Of a stretch of DNA of 64,000 nt, positions 15,231 to 23,416 are shown piece after piece. The notes beneath the pieces were generated by a model, which saw nothing but the letters and a program-made list of their open reading frames with translations, was not told the DNA's origin and did no database searches. The DNA lies in contig CAVYZH010000010.1 in assembly GCA_963772975.1 (NCBI GenBank), forward strand, positions 620,001 to 684,000, in the 5' to 3' direction. Position 1 is the first letter of the stretch; the number at the start of each line of letters is the position of its first letter. The DNA comes from AC-32 sp963772975. GTDB lineage: Bacteria; Actinomycetota; Thermoleophilia; Gaiellales; Gaiellaceae. A program made the translations under genes and the position numbers.

Positions 15231-16213
15231 CGCCCAGCCACGCGGCCAGTGGCTCGAGCGCCTCGTCCAGCCGCGAAGTGTCGCCCCACGCGCCCAGCAG
15301 CTCGAGCGTCCCGGCCTTGCGGTCGAAGCGCGGCTCGGCGCGCCCGACGACCTCGTCGCCGGCGAGGAGCGGCAGGACGTAGTAGCCGTACTCGCGCTTC
15401 GCCTTCGGGACGTACATCTCCAGCCGGTAGCGGAAGCCCCAGAGAGCTTCCGCGCGGTCCCGGTCCTTGACCAGGCCGTCAAAGGGCGACAGCACCGTCA
15501 CGCGGTCCGGGACCGGCTCGTCGGGAGCGTCCGGGTGCGCATGCCACTCGCCGCGCTGCAGCCAGGCTCCCTGTCTTCGGCGGCGGCGCGCCTCGAGCTC
15601 GCGCTCCGCCTCGCGCCACGACAGCGTTTCGGTCTCGGGCCAGACGCGCTCGGGAAGATTCCAGACCCGGTGCGTGCCTGCGCGCCCGGCGACCGCGATC
15701 TCGCCGCGGCCCGCCAGCATGTCCATCATCAGCCGCAGCTCGCCGCGCCCCCACCAGCGGTGGCGCTCGGCGTCCGCGGGCGGGTCGTACGTCAGGTCGC
15801 GCGAGAGCAGCGGCCCGTTGCGCTCGAGCTCGCGGAGGACGTAGCGCCGCAGTCGCGCGTTCCGGCGCAGGAAGTCGCGCGTCCACTCGTCGCGCTTCAG
15901 CTTCCCCCCGCGCCGACGCTCTGCCATGCGTGCCCGCTGCAGCGGCAGGTCCTCGACCGGATAGATGAACGCGTCGTACTCGAACAGCTTCCGCGTCCTT
16001 CCAGAGCAGGCGGTCGAGCTCGGCGCTGTCGAACGGGCCGAGCCGGCTGAAGAGGACGAGCTCCTGCGGCCGCGCGACGGTGGCGATCGGGTCCATCTGC
16101 AGGTGGCCGAGCTTCCGCACCGTGTCGAGCACGCTCTTCGCCGAGCCGTCGAGCAGCTGCGCGCACACGGCGATCCGCCGGGCCTGCTCCGGCGTGACGA
16201 CCCGCGTCTTCAT
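15214..16213 (-). pseudogene. YcaQ-like winged-helix protein, interrupted by one frameshift
   Basis: Two adjacent frames together give one protein of about 332 residues of the YcaQ/AlkX family (HTH_42), winged-helix DNA glycosylases that act on interstrand crosslinks. The N-terminal part (ARRIAVCAQLLDG, LGHLQMDPIATVARPQELVLFSRLG, LDRLLWKDAE) breaks at about 15990-15996; dropping one base joins it to LFEYDAFIYPVEDLPLQ and the rest (ERHRWWGRGELRLMMDML, LSPFDGLVKDRDR). The span is 1000 bases, one more than a whole number of codons. The gene is otherwise intact, so a sequence error is as likely as true loss. Its start overlaps the antiporter gene stop (ATGA). Confidence 0.8.
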
Positions 16214-17808
16214 ACGTCGAGCCGGGCGTCCTCGAGGTCGAGGTCACGGACGACGCGGCGCATCACGTCGTCGCCGATCACGCCCTGCTGCCGCAGGTCC
16301 GTCACCGCGTTGCGCTCGGCGTCGAGCAGTTCGCGCCGCAGGCGCTGGTAGTTCTGCGAGCGCTCTTCGACCGAGCCGTCGCCATCGGGGTCGTAGCGCG
16401 AGCGGAAGCGCTCCTGCCGGAAGCCGTAGAGTCCGCGAAAGCGCTCGACGGTGTCCTCGCGCACCCAGTCCTCCGTCGACAGCTCGTCGAGCCGCGCCAG
16501 CGCCGCCTCGGCGGCCCGGATGCGGGCCTTCGCTTCCTCGTGCTCGGCGACGCCGCCGTCGTGCAGGTCGAGGGCTCGGATTAGCGGGCTGAGCGTCAGG
16601 CCTTGCAGCACGAGCGTCGTGAAGATGACGCCGAAGGTGAGGAAGATGATCAGCTGGCGGTCGGGAAAGCTCACGCCGGCGTCGGTCGTCAGCGGCAGCG
16701 CCAGCGCGGCCGCGAGCGAGACCGCGCCGCGCATCCCGGACCAGGCAACCACGGCCTTCGACCGCCACGATGGCAGGGGGTCGTCGGCCCGCACGCGCGA
16801 GCTGGCCCTCGCGAGCAGGTAGGTCCCCGTCAGCCACGCGATCCGCGCACCGATGACGACGGCGCTGACCAGAGCGGCCCAGCCGATCAGCTGCGCCGTC
16901 GAGCGGCCGGAGAGCGCGTCGAGGATCGACGGCAGCTGCAGCCCCACCAGCGCGAAGAGGAAGCCGTTCAGCAGCAGGAAGACGATCTCCCAGACTGCCT
17001 CTCCCTGCAGCCGGGTGCGCACCGTCGTCAGCTCCGGCGTGTGCCAGCCCATGTAGATCCCAACCGTCACGGCAGCAAGCACGCCCGAGACGCCGAGCGC
17101 CTGCGCCGGCAGGTAGCCGAGGTAGCCGCTCAGCAGGGAGATCGAGATCTCGACCGGCGGGTTGTCGAGCCGCCTGCGCAGCTGGCGGATCAGGTAGCCG
17201 ACGACGAGGCCGACGCCGATCCCGCCCAGCACGATCCAGACGAAGTGCCAGCTCGCGTCCAGCAGCGAGAACGTGCCGGTGACGACCGCGGCGACGGCGA
17301 AGCGGTAGGCGACGAGCGCGGTGCCGTCGTTGACGAGGCTCTCGCCCTCGATCAGGGAAACGAGGCGCGTCGGCAGCCCGAGCCGCTCGGCGATCGCGCT
17401 CGAGGCGGTCGGGTCGGTCGGCGCAACGATTGCACCAAGCACGAACGCCTCGGGCCAGTTCAGCCCGTCGATGAACTCGTGCGCGACGGCCGCGACGGCC
17501 ACCATCGTCACCAGCACGAGGCCGACCGCCAGGAACGAGATCGCCTTCATGTTCGCCCGCAGCTCGCGCAGGGAGGTGAAGAAGGCGCCACCGTAGAGCA
17601 GCGGCGGCAGTACCGCCACGAGCACGAGCTCGGGGTTCAGCTGCACCTCCGGCACGCCCGGGATGAAGGCGATCAGGGCGCCGGCGAGCACCAGCACGAT
17701 CGGGTACGGGATGCGCACGAACTGCGAGACCGCGAGCAGCAGCAGGCCAACGGCGAGGAGCAGCGCCAGCAGGGCGCTGTCGCCGTGGCTGAAGCTCTGC
17801 ACCAGCAC
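16210..17808 (-). CDS. Na+/H+ antiporter, CPA1 family
   Basis: 532 residues. Twelve or so membrane helices (about 15-410) with the CPA1 signatures: PPLLYGGAFF, FVLGAIVAPTDPTASSAI carrying the ion-binding Asp, EGESLVNDGTALVAYR, and WSGMRGAVSLAAALALP. The last 120 residues form a soluble helical tail. It would exchange Na+ or K+ for protons across the membrane, serving pH and salt balance. The start overlaps nothing upstream; its 3' end overlaps the YcaQ-like gene by four bases, so the two probably share a transcript. A CPA2-like antiporter is encoded at 41613. Confidence 0.9.
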   Translation of the reverse strand: MLVQSFSHGDSALLALLLAVGLLLLAVSQFVRIPYPIVLVLAGALIAFIPGVPEVQLNPELVLVAVLPPLLYGGAFFTSLRELRANMKAISFLAVGLVLVTMVAVAAVAHEFIDGLNWPEAFVLGAIVAPTDPTASSAIAERLGLPTRLVSLIEGESLVNDGTALVAYRFAVAAVVTGTFSLLDASWHFVWIVLGGIGVGLVVGYLIRQLRRRLDNPPVEISISLLSGYLGYLPAQALGVSGVLAAVTVGIYMGWHTPELTTVRTRLQGEAVWEIVFLLLNGFLFALVGLQLPSILDALSGRSTAQLIGWAALVSAVVIGARIAWLTGTYLLARASSRVRADDPLPSWRSKAVVAWSGMRGAVSLAAALALPLTTDAGVSFPDRQLIIFLTFGVIFTTLVLQGLTLSPLIRALDLHDGGVAEHEEAKARIRAAEAALARLDELSTEDWVREDTVERFRGLYGFRQERFRSRYDPDGDGSVEERSQNYQRLRRELLDAERNAVTDLRQQGVIGDDVMRRVVRDLDLEDARLDV

Positions 17809-17904
17809 GCGCCGAGACTAGCGCCCCGTGTGCGCGTGATCGAGATGGCGGCCGGTGCTCGCGGCGGGTCTCTCTGCAACCAGCAGCTTCTGTATTGTGC
17901 AGGT

Positions 17905-18381
17905 ATGTCTCCGAAGTCGCTGCGACTCCTGGCCGCCGAGCTCTCGGCCTGCTGGCGGGAGCTCGGCTCGATTCTCGCCAGCCGCCGCTTGCACTCCTCG
18001 CTGCATCCCGAGCTCGGGAAGAAGCTGACGCCGAGCAAGCTGCGGGCGCTCGAGGTGCTGGCCCAGCACGAGAGCCTGCGCGTCGGCGAGCTGGCCGACC
18101 GCGTCGGCGTGGACGACACGACCGCTACGCGGCTCGTCGACCGGCTCGAGGACCTCGGCCTTGCCGAGCGCCACAGCGCTGAGGGCGACCGCCGCGCGAT
18201 CCTAGTCGGGCTGACCGGCGAGGGCCGTGAGCTGGTGGACGGCGTGTCGGCTCAACGGCAGCAGTTCTTCGCCGACGTGCTCGGCTCGCTCGATCCGGAC
18301 GAGCGTGTCCAGCTCGTGCGGCTGACCGAGAAGGCCGCGCTCGCGCTCCGCACCCGCAGCCAGGAGCTGGTCACGCGTTGA
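17905..18381 (+). CDS. MarR-family transcriptional regulator
   Basis: 158 residues. Winged helix-turn-helix in residues 50-110 with LTPSKLRALEVLAQHESLRVGELADRVGVDDTTATRLVDRLEDLGLAERH and the wing RRAILVGLT, the MarR pattern; flanking helices make the dimer interface. Start ATG at 17905 in the divergent gap facing the antiporter. The stop overlaps the TTG start of an ABC ATPase (TTGA), so it is the first gene of a drug-export operon and most likely its repressor, released by an exported compound. Confidence 0.9.
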   Translation: MSPKSLRLLAAELSACWRELGSILASRRLHSSLHPELGKKLTPSKLRALEVLAQHESLRVGELADRVGVDDTTATRLVDRLEDLGLAERHSAEGDRRAILVGLTGEGRELVDGVSAQRQQFFADVLGSLDPDERVQLVRLTEKAALALRTRSQELVTR

Positions 18382-19199
18382 CCGCGCTCGCGCGCGTCGA
18401 GGAGCTCGAGCGGGTCGTCGAGGTCGAAGGTCTCGTCGTCCGCTTCGGCGAGGTCGAGGCCGTGGCCGGGATCTCGTTCGACGTCGGCGCCGGGGAGGTC
18501 TTCGGCCTGCTCGGTCCGAATGGCGCCGGTAAGACGACGACGATCCGCGTGCTCACGACCCTGCTGCGCCCGGCCGAGGGCTCGGCGTTCGTCGCCGGCC
18601 ACGACGTAGTCCACGACGGCCTGGCCGTGCGGCAGTCGATCGGCTACGTGCCGCAGGCGATCTCGATCGACGGCGCGCTGACGGCCTACGAGAACCTCGA
18701 GTTCTACGGCCGCGCGATGGGCGTGCCCCGCCGCGAGCGGCGCGAGCGGATCGAGGAGGCCGTCGAAGCGATGCAGCTCGCGTCCTTCCTCGACCGGCTC
18801 GGCCGAACGCTCTCGGGCGGGATGCTGCGGCGCCTCGAGATCGCGACCGCGCTGCTGAAGCAGCCGGTCGTGCTCTTCCTCGACGAGCCGACCGTCGGGC
18901 TCGACCCGACCGCGCGCCGGCTCGTCTGGGAGCGGCTCGAGCTCCTGCGCGAGGAGGCCGGCACGACCGTGCTCGTGACGACGCACCAGATGGAGGAGGC
19001 CGAGCGCCAGTGCGACCGGATCGCCGTCATGAACCTCGGCACGATCGCCACGCTCGGCACGCCGCAGGAGCTGCGCAGTCGCCACGGCGCGGCCGCGCTC
19101 GAGGACGTCTTCACCGAGGTCACCGGCGCCAGGCTCGAGGAAGGAGGCAGCTTCAGAGATGTCCGCGCAAGCCGCAGACGTTCACGCCGGCTCGGTTGA
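18378..19199 (+). CDS. ABC transporter ATPase, drug-export type
   Basis: 273 residues, TTG start overlapping the MarR stop. Walker A GPNGAGKTT near residue 51, Q-loop VPQAIS, signature LSGGMLRRLEIA, Walker B VVLFLDEPTVGLD and the switch His in TTHQMEEAE. It resembles the DrrA group of ABC-2 exporter ATPases. The 3' end overlaps the permease start by 41 bases. With the next gene it forms an efflux pump of the daunorubicin-resistance kind, powered by this subunit on the cytoplasmic face. Confidence 0.92.
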   Translation: MTALARVEELERVVEVEGLVVRFGEVEAVAGISFDVGAGEVFGLLGPNGAGKTTTIRVLTTLLRPAEGSAFVAGHDVVHDGLAVRQSIGYVPQAISIDGALTAYENLEFYGRAMGVPRRERRERIEEAVEAMQLASFLDRLGRTLSGGMLRRLEIATALLKQPVVLFLDEPTVGLDPTARRLVWERLELLREEAGTTVLVTTHQMEEAERQCDRIAVMNLGTIATLGTPQELRSRHGAAALEDVFTEVTGARLEEGGSFRDVRASRRRSRRLG

Positions 19200-19995
19200 G
19201 TCCACCCTGCGCTCGCTGCCTGTCCGGGCGGCGCGCCTCCGCGACGGCACGGTCGCGATGGGCTGGGCCGAGCTGCACAAGCTCCGGCACGACCACCTGG
19301 ACATCTTCACGCGCTCGGTGCAGCCGCTGCTCTGGCTGTTCATCTTCGGCACCGCGCTGCAGCACAACCACGCCCTCTCTGGCGGCTCGGGCGACTACCG
19401 CGCCTACCTCGCGCCGGGCGTGATGGCCCAGGCGGCGCTGTTCGTGGCGATCTTCTTCGGCCTCGGCGTGATCTGGGAGCGCGACGTCGGGCAGCTGCAG
19501 CGGCTGCTTGCGACGCCGCTGCCGCGGCTCGGGATCGTGCTCGGCAAGGCGACCGGTGCCGTGATCCGCGCGCTCGCGCAGGCGGTCGTGCTGCTCGTCG
19601 TGATCGCGATCGCCCGGATCTCGATCCACTGGAGCGTGCAGGGCGTCCTCGGCGCGATCGCGCTGCTGCTGCTGGGCACGGCCGCCTTTGCCTGCCTGTC
19701 GATGATCCTTGCCTCGCTGGTGAAGACGCGCGAGCGCTTCATGGGCATCGGCCAGCTCGTGGTGATGCCGCTCTTCTTCGCCTCCAGCGCGCTCTACCCG
19801 CTGGCGATCATGCCGGCCTGGCTGCGGATCGTCGCACACGCGAATCCGCTCAGCTACGAGGTGCACGGGATGCGCGACCTGCTGCTCGGCATCTCGGCTG
19901 GCGGCTGGCTCTGGCTCGACTTCGCGGTGATGATCTCGTTCCTGGTCGTCACCGCCGTTGTGGCCGCGAAGACCTACCCGCGCGCCATCCTCTGA
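19159..19995 (+). CDS. ABC-2 type permease
   Basis: 278 residues with six membrane helices (from about residue 45 to 270). It has the ABC-2 layout of DrrB-like proteins: a cytosolic N-terminal amphipathic segment, LAPGVMAQAALFVAIFFGLGVIWERDVG, RLLATPLPRLGIVLGK in the coupling loop, and SSALYPLAIMPAWLRIVAHANPLSYEVHGMRDLL before the last helix. It partners the overlapping ATPase; substrate unknown, likely a hydrophobic drug or lipid. Confidence 0.9.
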   Translation: MSAQAADVHAGSVESTLRSLPVRAARLRDGTVAMGWAELHKLRHDHLDIFTRSVQPLLWLFIFGTALQHNHALSGGSGDYRAYLAPGVMAQAALFVAIFFGLGVIWERDVGQLQRLLATPLPRLGIVLGKATGAVIRALAQAVVLLVVIAIARISIHWSVQGVLGAIALLLLGTAAFACLSMILASLVKTRERFMGIGQLVVMPLFFASSALYPLAIMPAWLRIVAHANPLSYEVHGMRDLLLGISAGGWLWLDFAVMISFLVVTAVVAAKTYPRAIL

Positions 19996-20007
19996 GATGC
20001 TGCCCGC

Positions 20008-20682
20008 GTGAGCGGGGACCGGACAGTGCTGGGAGTCGACGTGGGCGGCTCGCACGTGAAGGCGAAGCTCTCGACGAGCGGCGAGGAACGCCGGTTCGAC
20101 TCCGGGCCGAAGCTGACCGCGCAGCAGATGGTCGATGGCCTTCGGGAGCTGACGAGCGACTGGGACTACGACGTGATCTCGATCGGGATCCCGGCGCCCG
20201 TGCGGGAGGGGCGGGTCCAATCCGAGCCGGTCAACCTCGGCCCAGGCTGGGCCGGGTTCGACTTCGAGCAGGCCTTTGGCAAGCCGACGAAGGTCGTCAA
20301 CGACGCCGCCATGCAGGCGCTCGGCAGCTACGAGGGCGGCAAGATGCTCTTTCTCGGCCTCGGGACGGGGCTCGGCACGACACTCATCGACGGACAAGCG
20401 GTGGAGCCGCTCGAGGTACAGCACCTGCCGTATCGCAAGGCAACCTTTGAGGACTACGTCGGCGAGCGCGGCCGAGAGCGGCTCGGCAAGAAGCGCTGGC
20501 GCGAGGCGGTGGCCGAGACCGTCGAGCTGCTGAGCAAGGCGCTCCAGTCCGACTACGTCGTGCTCGGCGGGGGGAACGCAAAGTTGCTGAAGGAGCTGCC
20601 GCCGAACGCGCGGCTGGGCGCGAACACGAACGCCTTCGTCGGCGCCTTCCGCCTCTGGGACGAGGCGATGCCCTCGCCCTGA
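20008..20682 (+). CDS. ROK-family kinase, polyphosphate-glucokinase-like
   Basis: 224 residues, GTG start. N-terminal phosphate-binding loop LGVDVGGSHVKAKL, then SIGIPAPVREG, the sugar-site NDAAMQALGSY with the usual catalytic Asp, and the second phosphate loop LGLGTGLGTTLI. At about 225 residues it is close to the actinobacterial polyphosphate glucokinases and shorter than classical ROK regulators; no DNA-binding domain is present. Its substrate may be glucose or another sugar, using polyphosphate or ATP; the exact donor cannot be read from the sequence. It stands alone between two ABC-2 transporter pairs. Confidence 0.8.
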   Translation: MSGDRTVLGVDVGGSHVKAKLSTSGEERRFDSGPKLTAQQMVDGLRELTSDWDYDVISIGIPAPVREGRVQSEPVNLGPGWAGFDFEQAFGKPTKVVNDAAMQALGSYEGGKMLFLGLGTGLGTTLIDGQAVEPLEVQHLPYRKATFEDYVGERGRERLGKKRWREAVAETVELLSKALQSDYVVLGGGNAKLLKELPPNARLGANTNAFVGAFRLWDEAMPSP

Positions 20683-20704
20683 GCGCGCTGGCATCCTTGC
20701 GCGC

Positions 20705-21601
20705 ATGAACGGTGAGCTCGCCATCCGCCTGCGCGGAGCCGTCAAGCGCTACGGCCCGATCACAGCCGTCGACGGCCTCGACCTCGACGTCCCGATCGGC
20801 ACCTGCGTCGGCCTGCTCGGCCCGAACGGCGCCGGTAAGTCCACCACCATGCGCCTGCTGACCGCGCAGGCGATCCCGGACAGCGGCGAGCTGGAGGTTC
20901 TCGGCCACCGGTTGCCGGAGGACTCGAAGGCCGCGCGCGCGGAGTGCGGCGTCGTCCCACAGCTCGACAACCTCGACGTGACGCTGACCGTCGAGCAGAA
21001 CCTGCTCGTCTTCTCGCACCTCTACCGGATCCCGCGGGCCGAGCGGCGCGAAGCGGTCGAGCGGGCCGTGCGGATGGCGAACCTCGGCCCACGCCGGCAC
21101 GACAAGGTCGACAAGCTCTCGGGCGGGATGCGGCGGCGGCTACTGATCGCCCGCGCCCTCGTTCACCAGCCGCGGCTGGTGCTGCTCGACGAGCCGACCG
21201 TCGGCCTCGACCCGCAGGTTCGCCAGGAGCTCTGGGCCCTGATCGACGCCCTGCGCAGCGACGGCACGACGATCCTGATGTCCACGCACTACATCGAGGA
21301 GGCCCAGAGGCTCGCCGACACCGTGCTGATCATGTCTCACGGCAAGAGCGTCGCCTCGGGCCCGCCGGCCGAGCTCGTGCTCGAGCACGCCGGCCACGAG
21401 GTGGTCGAGGTCTACGGCCCACCCGCGCGGCTTGCCGAGGTGCAGGCCGAGGCGGCCGAGGCGGGCCTGCGCACGCGCCGGACGGGGACGAGCATCTCGA
21501 TCCTCGGCGTCGACCGGGACGGACATTCGTTCGAGGGCGAGCGCCGACCGGCGAACCTCGAGGACGTCTTCGTGCTGCTGACCGGCGAGGAGATCGAGTA
21601 G
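20705..21601 (+). CDS. ABC transporter ATPase, second ABC-2 exporter
   Basis: 298 residues. Walker A GPNGAGKST near residue 40, Q-loop VPQLDN, signature LSGGMRRRLLIA, Walker B LVLLDEPTVGLD, switch His in STHYIEEAQ. The C-terminal 80 residues form a small domain of NodI type. Five bases separate its stop from the permease start, so the two are one exporter, distinct from the MarR-linked one upstream. Substrate unknown. Confidence 0.92.
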   Translation: MNGELAIRLRGAVKRYGPITAVDGLDLDVPIGTCVGLLGPNGAGKSTTMRLLTAQAIPDSGELEVLGHRLPEDSKAARAECGVVPQLDNLDVTLTVEQNLLVFSHLYRIPRAERREAVERAVRMANLGPRRHDKVDKLSGGMRRRLLIARALVHQPRLVLLDEPTVGLDPQVRQELWALIDALRSDGTTILMSTHYIEEAQRLADTVLIMSHGKSVASGPPAELVLEHAGHEVVEVYGPPARLAEVQAEAAEAGLRTRRTGTSISILGVDRDGHSFEGERRPANLEDVFVLLTGEEIE

Positions 21602-21605
21602 CGAA

Positions 21606-22397
21606 ATGGCCACCACGCCCGCAGCACGCATCGGCCGGCTCGACCGCCCGGCGCTCACGGGCGTGCTCGTGCGCGAGCTGATCAACTACTCGTCCTACTG
21701 GAAGGCGAGCACCTTCTCCTCGACAGTCGAGCCGACGATCTACCTGCTCGCCTTCGGGTTCGGCTTCGGCTCGATCGTGAGCACGGTTGGCGGCTTACCG
21801 TACGTGCAGTTCGTCGGCACCGGCACGGTGGCGACGGCGGTGCTGTTCTCGTCCGCCTTCCCGGCCATGTTCGGCACCTTCGTGAAGTACAAGTTCCAGC
21901 GCACCTACGACGCGATCCTCGCGGCTCCCGTCGACACGGAGGAGCTCGTAACGGGCGAGGCGATCTGGATCGCCACCCGCGCGGGCGTCTATGGCTGCGT
22001 GCCGATGATCGTGGCGATCTTCTTCGGCCTCGACCCGTCGTGGGGGATGCTGCTCGTGCCCTTCATCGGCTGGCTCGCCGGCTACGGCTGGGGCTGCTTC
22101 GGGATCATGATCGCCGGCTTCGCCTCGTCGTTCGAGAACTTCAACTACGTCGTCAGCGCGGTGCTGACGCCGCTCTTCCTGCTGGCCGGCACCTTCTTCC
22201 CCCTCGACGCGCTGCCGCGCTGGGCGCAGATCCTCGGCGAGCTCAACCCGCTGCACCAGTGCGTGCAGCTCGTGCGCGACGCCGTCTTCATGAACCTCAG
22301 CTCGACCGACCTGCTGCGGGCGGCCGTGCTCGTCGGCTGGGGCCTCCTCCTCTGGCGGATCGCGATTTACGCCATGGAACGCAAGTTGATCGACTGA
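21606..22397 (+). CDS. ABC-2 type permease, NodJ-like
   Basis: 263 residues, six membrane helices. Recognisable stretches include YWKASTFSSTVEPTIYLLAFGFG, YDAILAAPVDTEELVTGEAIW in the coupling loop and LFLLAGTFFPLDALPRWAQILGELNPLHQCVQLVRD before the last helix, as in NodJ/Wzm-like permeases that export glycolipids and polysaccharides or drugs. It pairs with the ATPase just upstream. Its stop shares one base with the start of the TfoX-like gene. Confidence 0.9.
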   Translation: MATTPAARIGRLDRPALTGVLVRELINYSSYWKASTFSSTVEPTIYLLAFGFGFGSIVSTVGGLPYVQFVGTGTVATAVLFSSAFPAMFGTFVKYKFQRTYDAILAAPVDTEELVTGEAIWIATRAGVYGCVPMIVAIFFGLDPSWGMLLVPFIGWLAGYGWGCFGIMIAGFASSFENFNYVVSAVLTPLFLLAGTFFPLDALPRWAQILGELNPLHQCVQLVRDAVFMNLSSTDLLRAAVLVGWGLLLWRIAIYAMERKLID

Positions 22398-22729
22398 TGG
22401 CCTACGACGAAGAGCTGGCCGGCCGCATCCGCGAGCTCCTCGCCGGCGAGACCGGCGTCGAGGAGAAGAAGATGTTCGGCGGGCTCGCCTTCCTGCTGAA
22501 CGGCAACATGGCCGTCGCCGCGAGCGGCCAGGGCGGCCTGCTGGCCCGGGTCGACCCGGCCGACTCGGAGCGGCTGGTCGAGACCACCCCGGCGGAGGAG
22601 ATGGTCATGCGGGGCCGGGCGATGAAGGGCTGGCTCCGGCTCGACTCGACTGACGTCGACGGAGGCGAGCTGGACGTGTGGGTCGAGCGCGGGCTCGCGT
22701 TCGCGCGTGGGTTGCCGGCGAAACGCTGA
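22397..22729 (+). CDS. TfoX N-terminal domain protein
   Basis: 110 residues. The whole protein is one TfoX_N domain: ELAGRIRELLAG, EEKKMFGGLAFLLNGNMAVAAS, then LLARVDPADSERL and AMKGWLRLD. The full-length TfoX of gamma-proteobacteria regulates competence, but stand-alone TfoX_N proteins like this are widespread and of unclear role. The ATG overlaps the permease stop (TGATG), indicating coupled translation, though a functional tie to the exporter is not evident. Confidence 0.88.
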   Translation: MAYDEELAGRIRELLAGETGVEEKKMFGGLAFLLNGNMAVAASGQGGLLARVDPADSERLVETTPAEEMVMRGRAMKGWLRLDSTDVDGGELDVWVERGLAFARGLPAKR

Positions 22730-22778
22730 CTCAAATGGGTCTGGCGCCCTCGGTGACCCTACGGGTCCACTTGAGGCG

Positions 22779-23372
22779 ATGTCCTCGCCTGCTCACACCA
22801 CGGAGTTGCTCGAGGCGTTGTCGGCTGGTGCGGAAGACCTGCTCGAGGTGATCGCGGTGCCGGCCTACATCGTCGACAGCGACCTGCGGATCCGCTGGCA
22901 GAATGCCGCCTCGCGAGAGCTGGTGGGCGACCTCCGCGGACGCTTGGAGCTCAGCTCGAAGGTCGTGCCGGAGCATCTCGACCGCGCCCGCGACGCCTTT
23001 ACGCAGAAGCAGAACGGCGCCGAGCACACCGAGGTCGAGCTGTCGGTGCTGCGCCGTGACGGCGCACTGGTGCGGGTCGCGGTCAGCTCGGTGCCGCTCA
23101 AGGACCCGGCCGGGGCGATGATCGGCAGCTTCGGCCTTGTTCAGGTGCTCGGCGAGCTCGAGCCGAGCTCGGAACGCGCGCCGCGGCTCAGCCCGCGCGA
23201 GCGTGAGACCCTGTCGCTGCTGGCGGCGGGCCATTCGACCACCGAGATCGCCGAGCGGATGGCGATCTCGAAGGAGACGGTCCGCAACCACGTCAAGCGC
23301 GTGCTGCGCAGCCTCGACTCCAACTCCCGCGTGGAGGCCGTCGCGAAGGCTCGCCGCGCCGGGCTCGTCTAA
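22779..23372 (+). CDS. PAS and LuxR-type HTH regulator
   Basis: 197 residues. PAS fold in residues 15-125 (VIAVPAYIVDSDLRIRWQNAASRELVG, then VAVSSVPLKDPAGAMIGSFGLVQ), and a LuxR/NarL helix-turn-helix in 135-195 (LSPRERETLSLLAAGHSTTEIAERM, then ETVRNHVKRVLRSL). PAS domains sense small molecules, redox or protein partners; no cofactor residue stands out. The ATG at 22779 begins just before the PAS domain. It reads from its own gap after the TfoX-like gene and precedes an ABC exporter, which it may control. Confidence 0.88.
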   Translation: MSSPAHTTELLEALSAGAEDLLEVIAVPAYIVDSDLRIRWQNAASRELVGDLRGRLELSSKVVPEHLDRARDAFTQKQNGAEHTEVELSVLRRDGALVRVAVSSVPLKDPAGAMIGSFGLVQVLGELEPSSERAPRLSPRERETLSLLAAGHSTTEIAERMAISKETVRNHVKRVLRSLDSNSRVEAVAKARRAGLV

Positions 23373-23416
23373 CCGGGTCGGCCGTTAGCCGCCCCTCGCG
23401 GCGTACCCTGAGCGCG

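Noticed and set aside
16603..17904. Long plus-strand frame upstream of the MarR gene
   Set aside because: The frame runs antisense to the antiporter; only the part after the ATG at 17905 encodes the MarR fold.
19153..20745. 530-codon minus-strand frame under the ABC permease and ROK kinase
   Set aside because: Arg/His/Glu-rich shadow composition; plus-strand genes have clear motifs.
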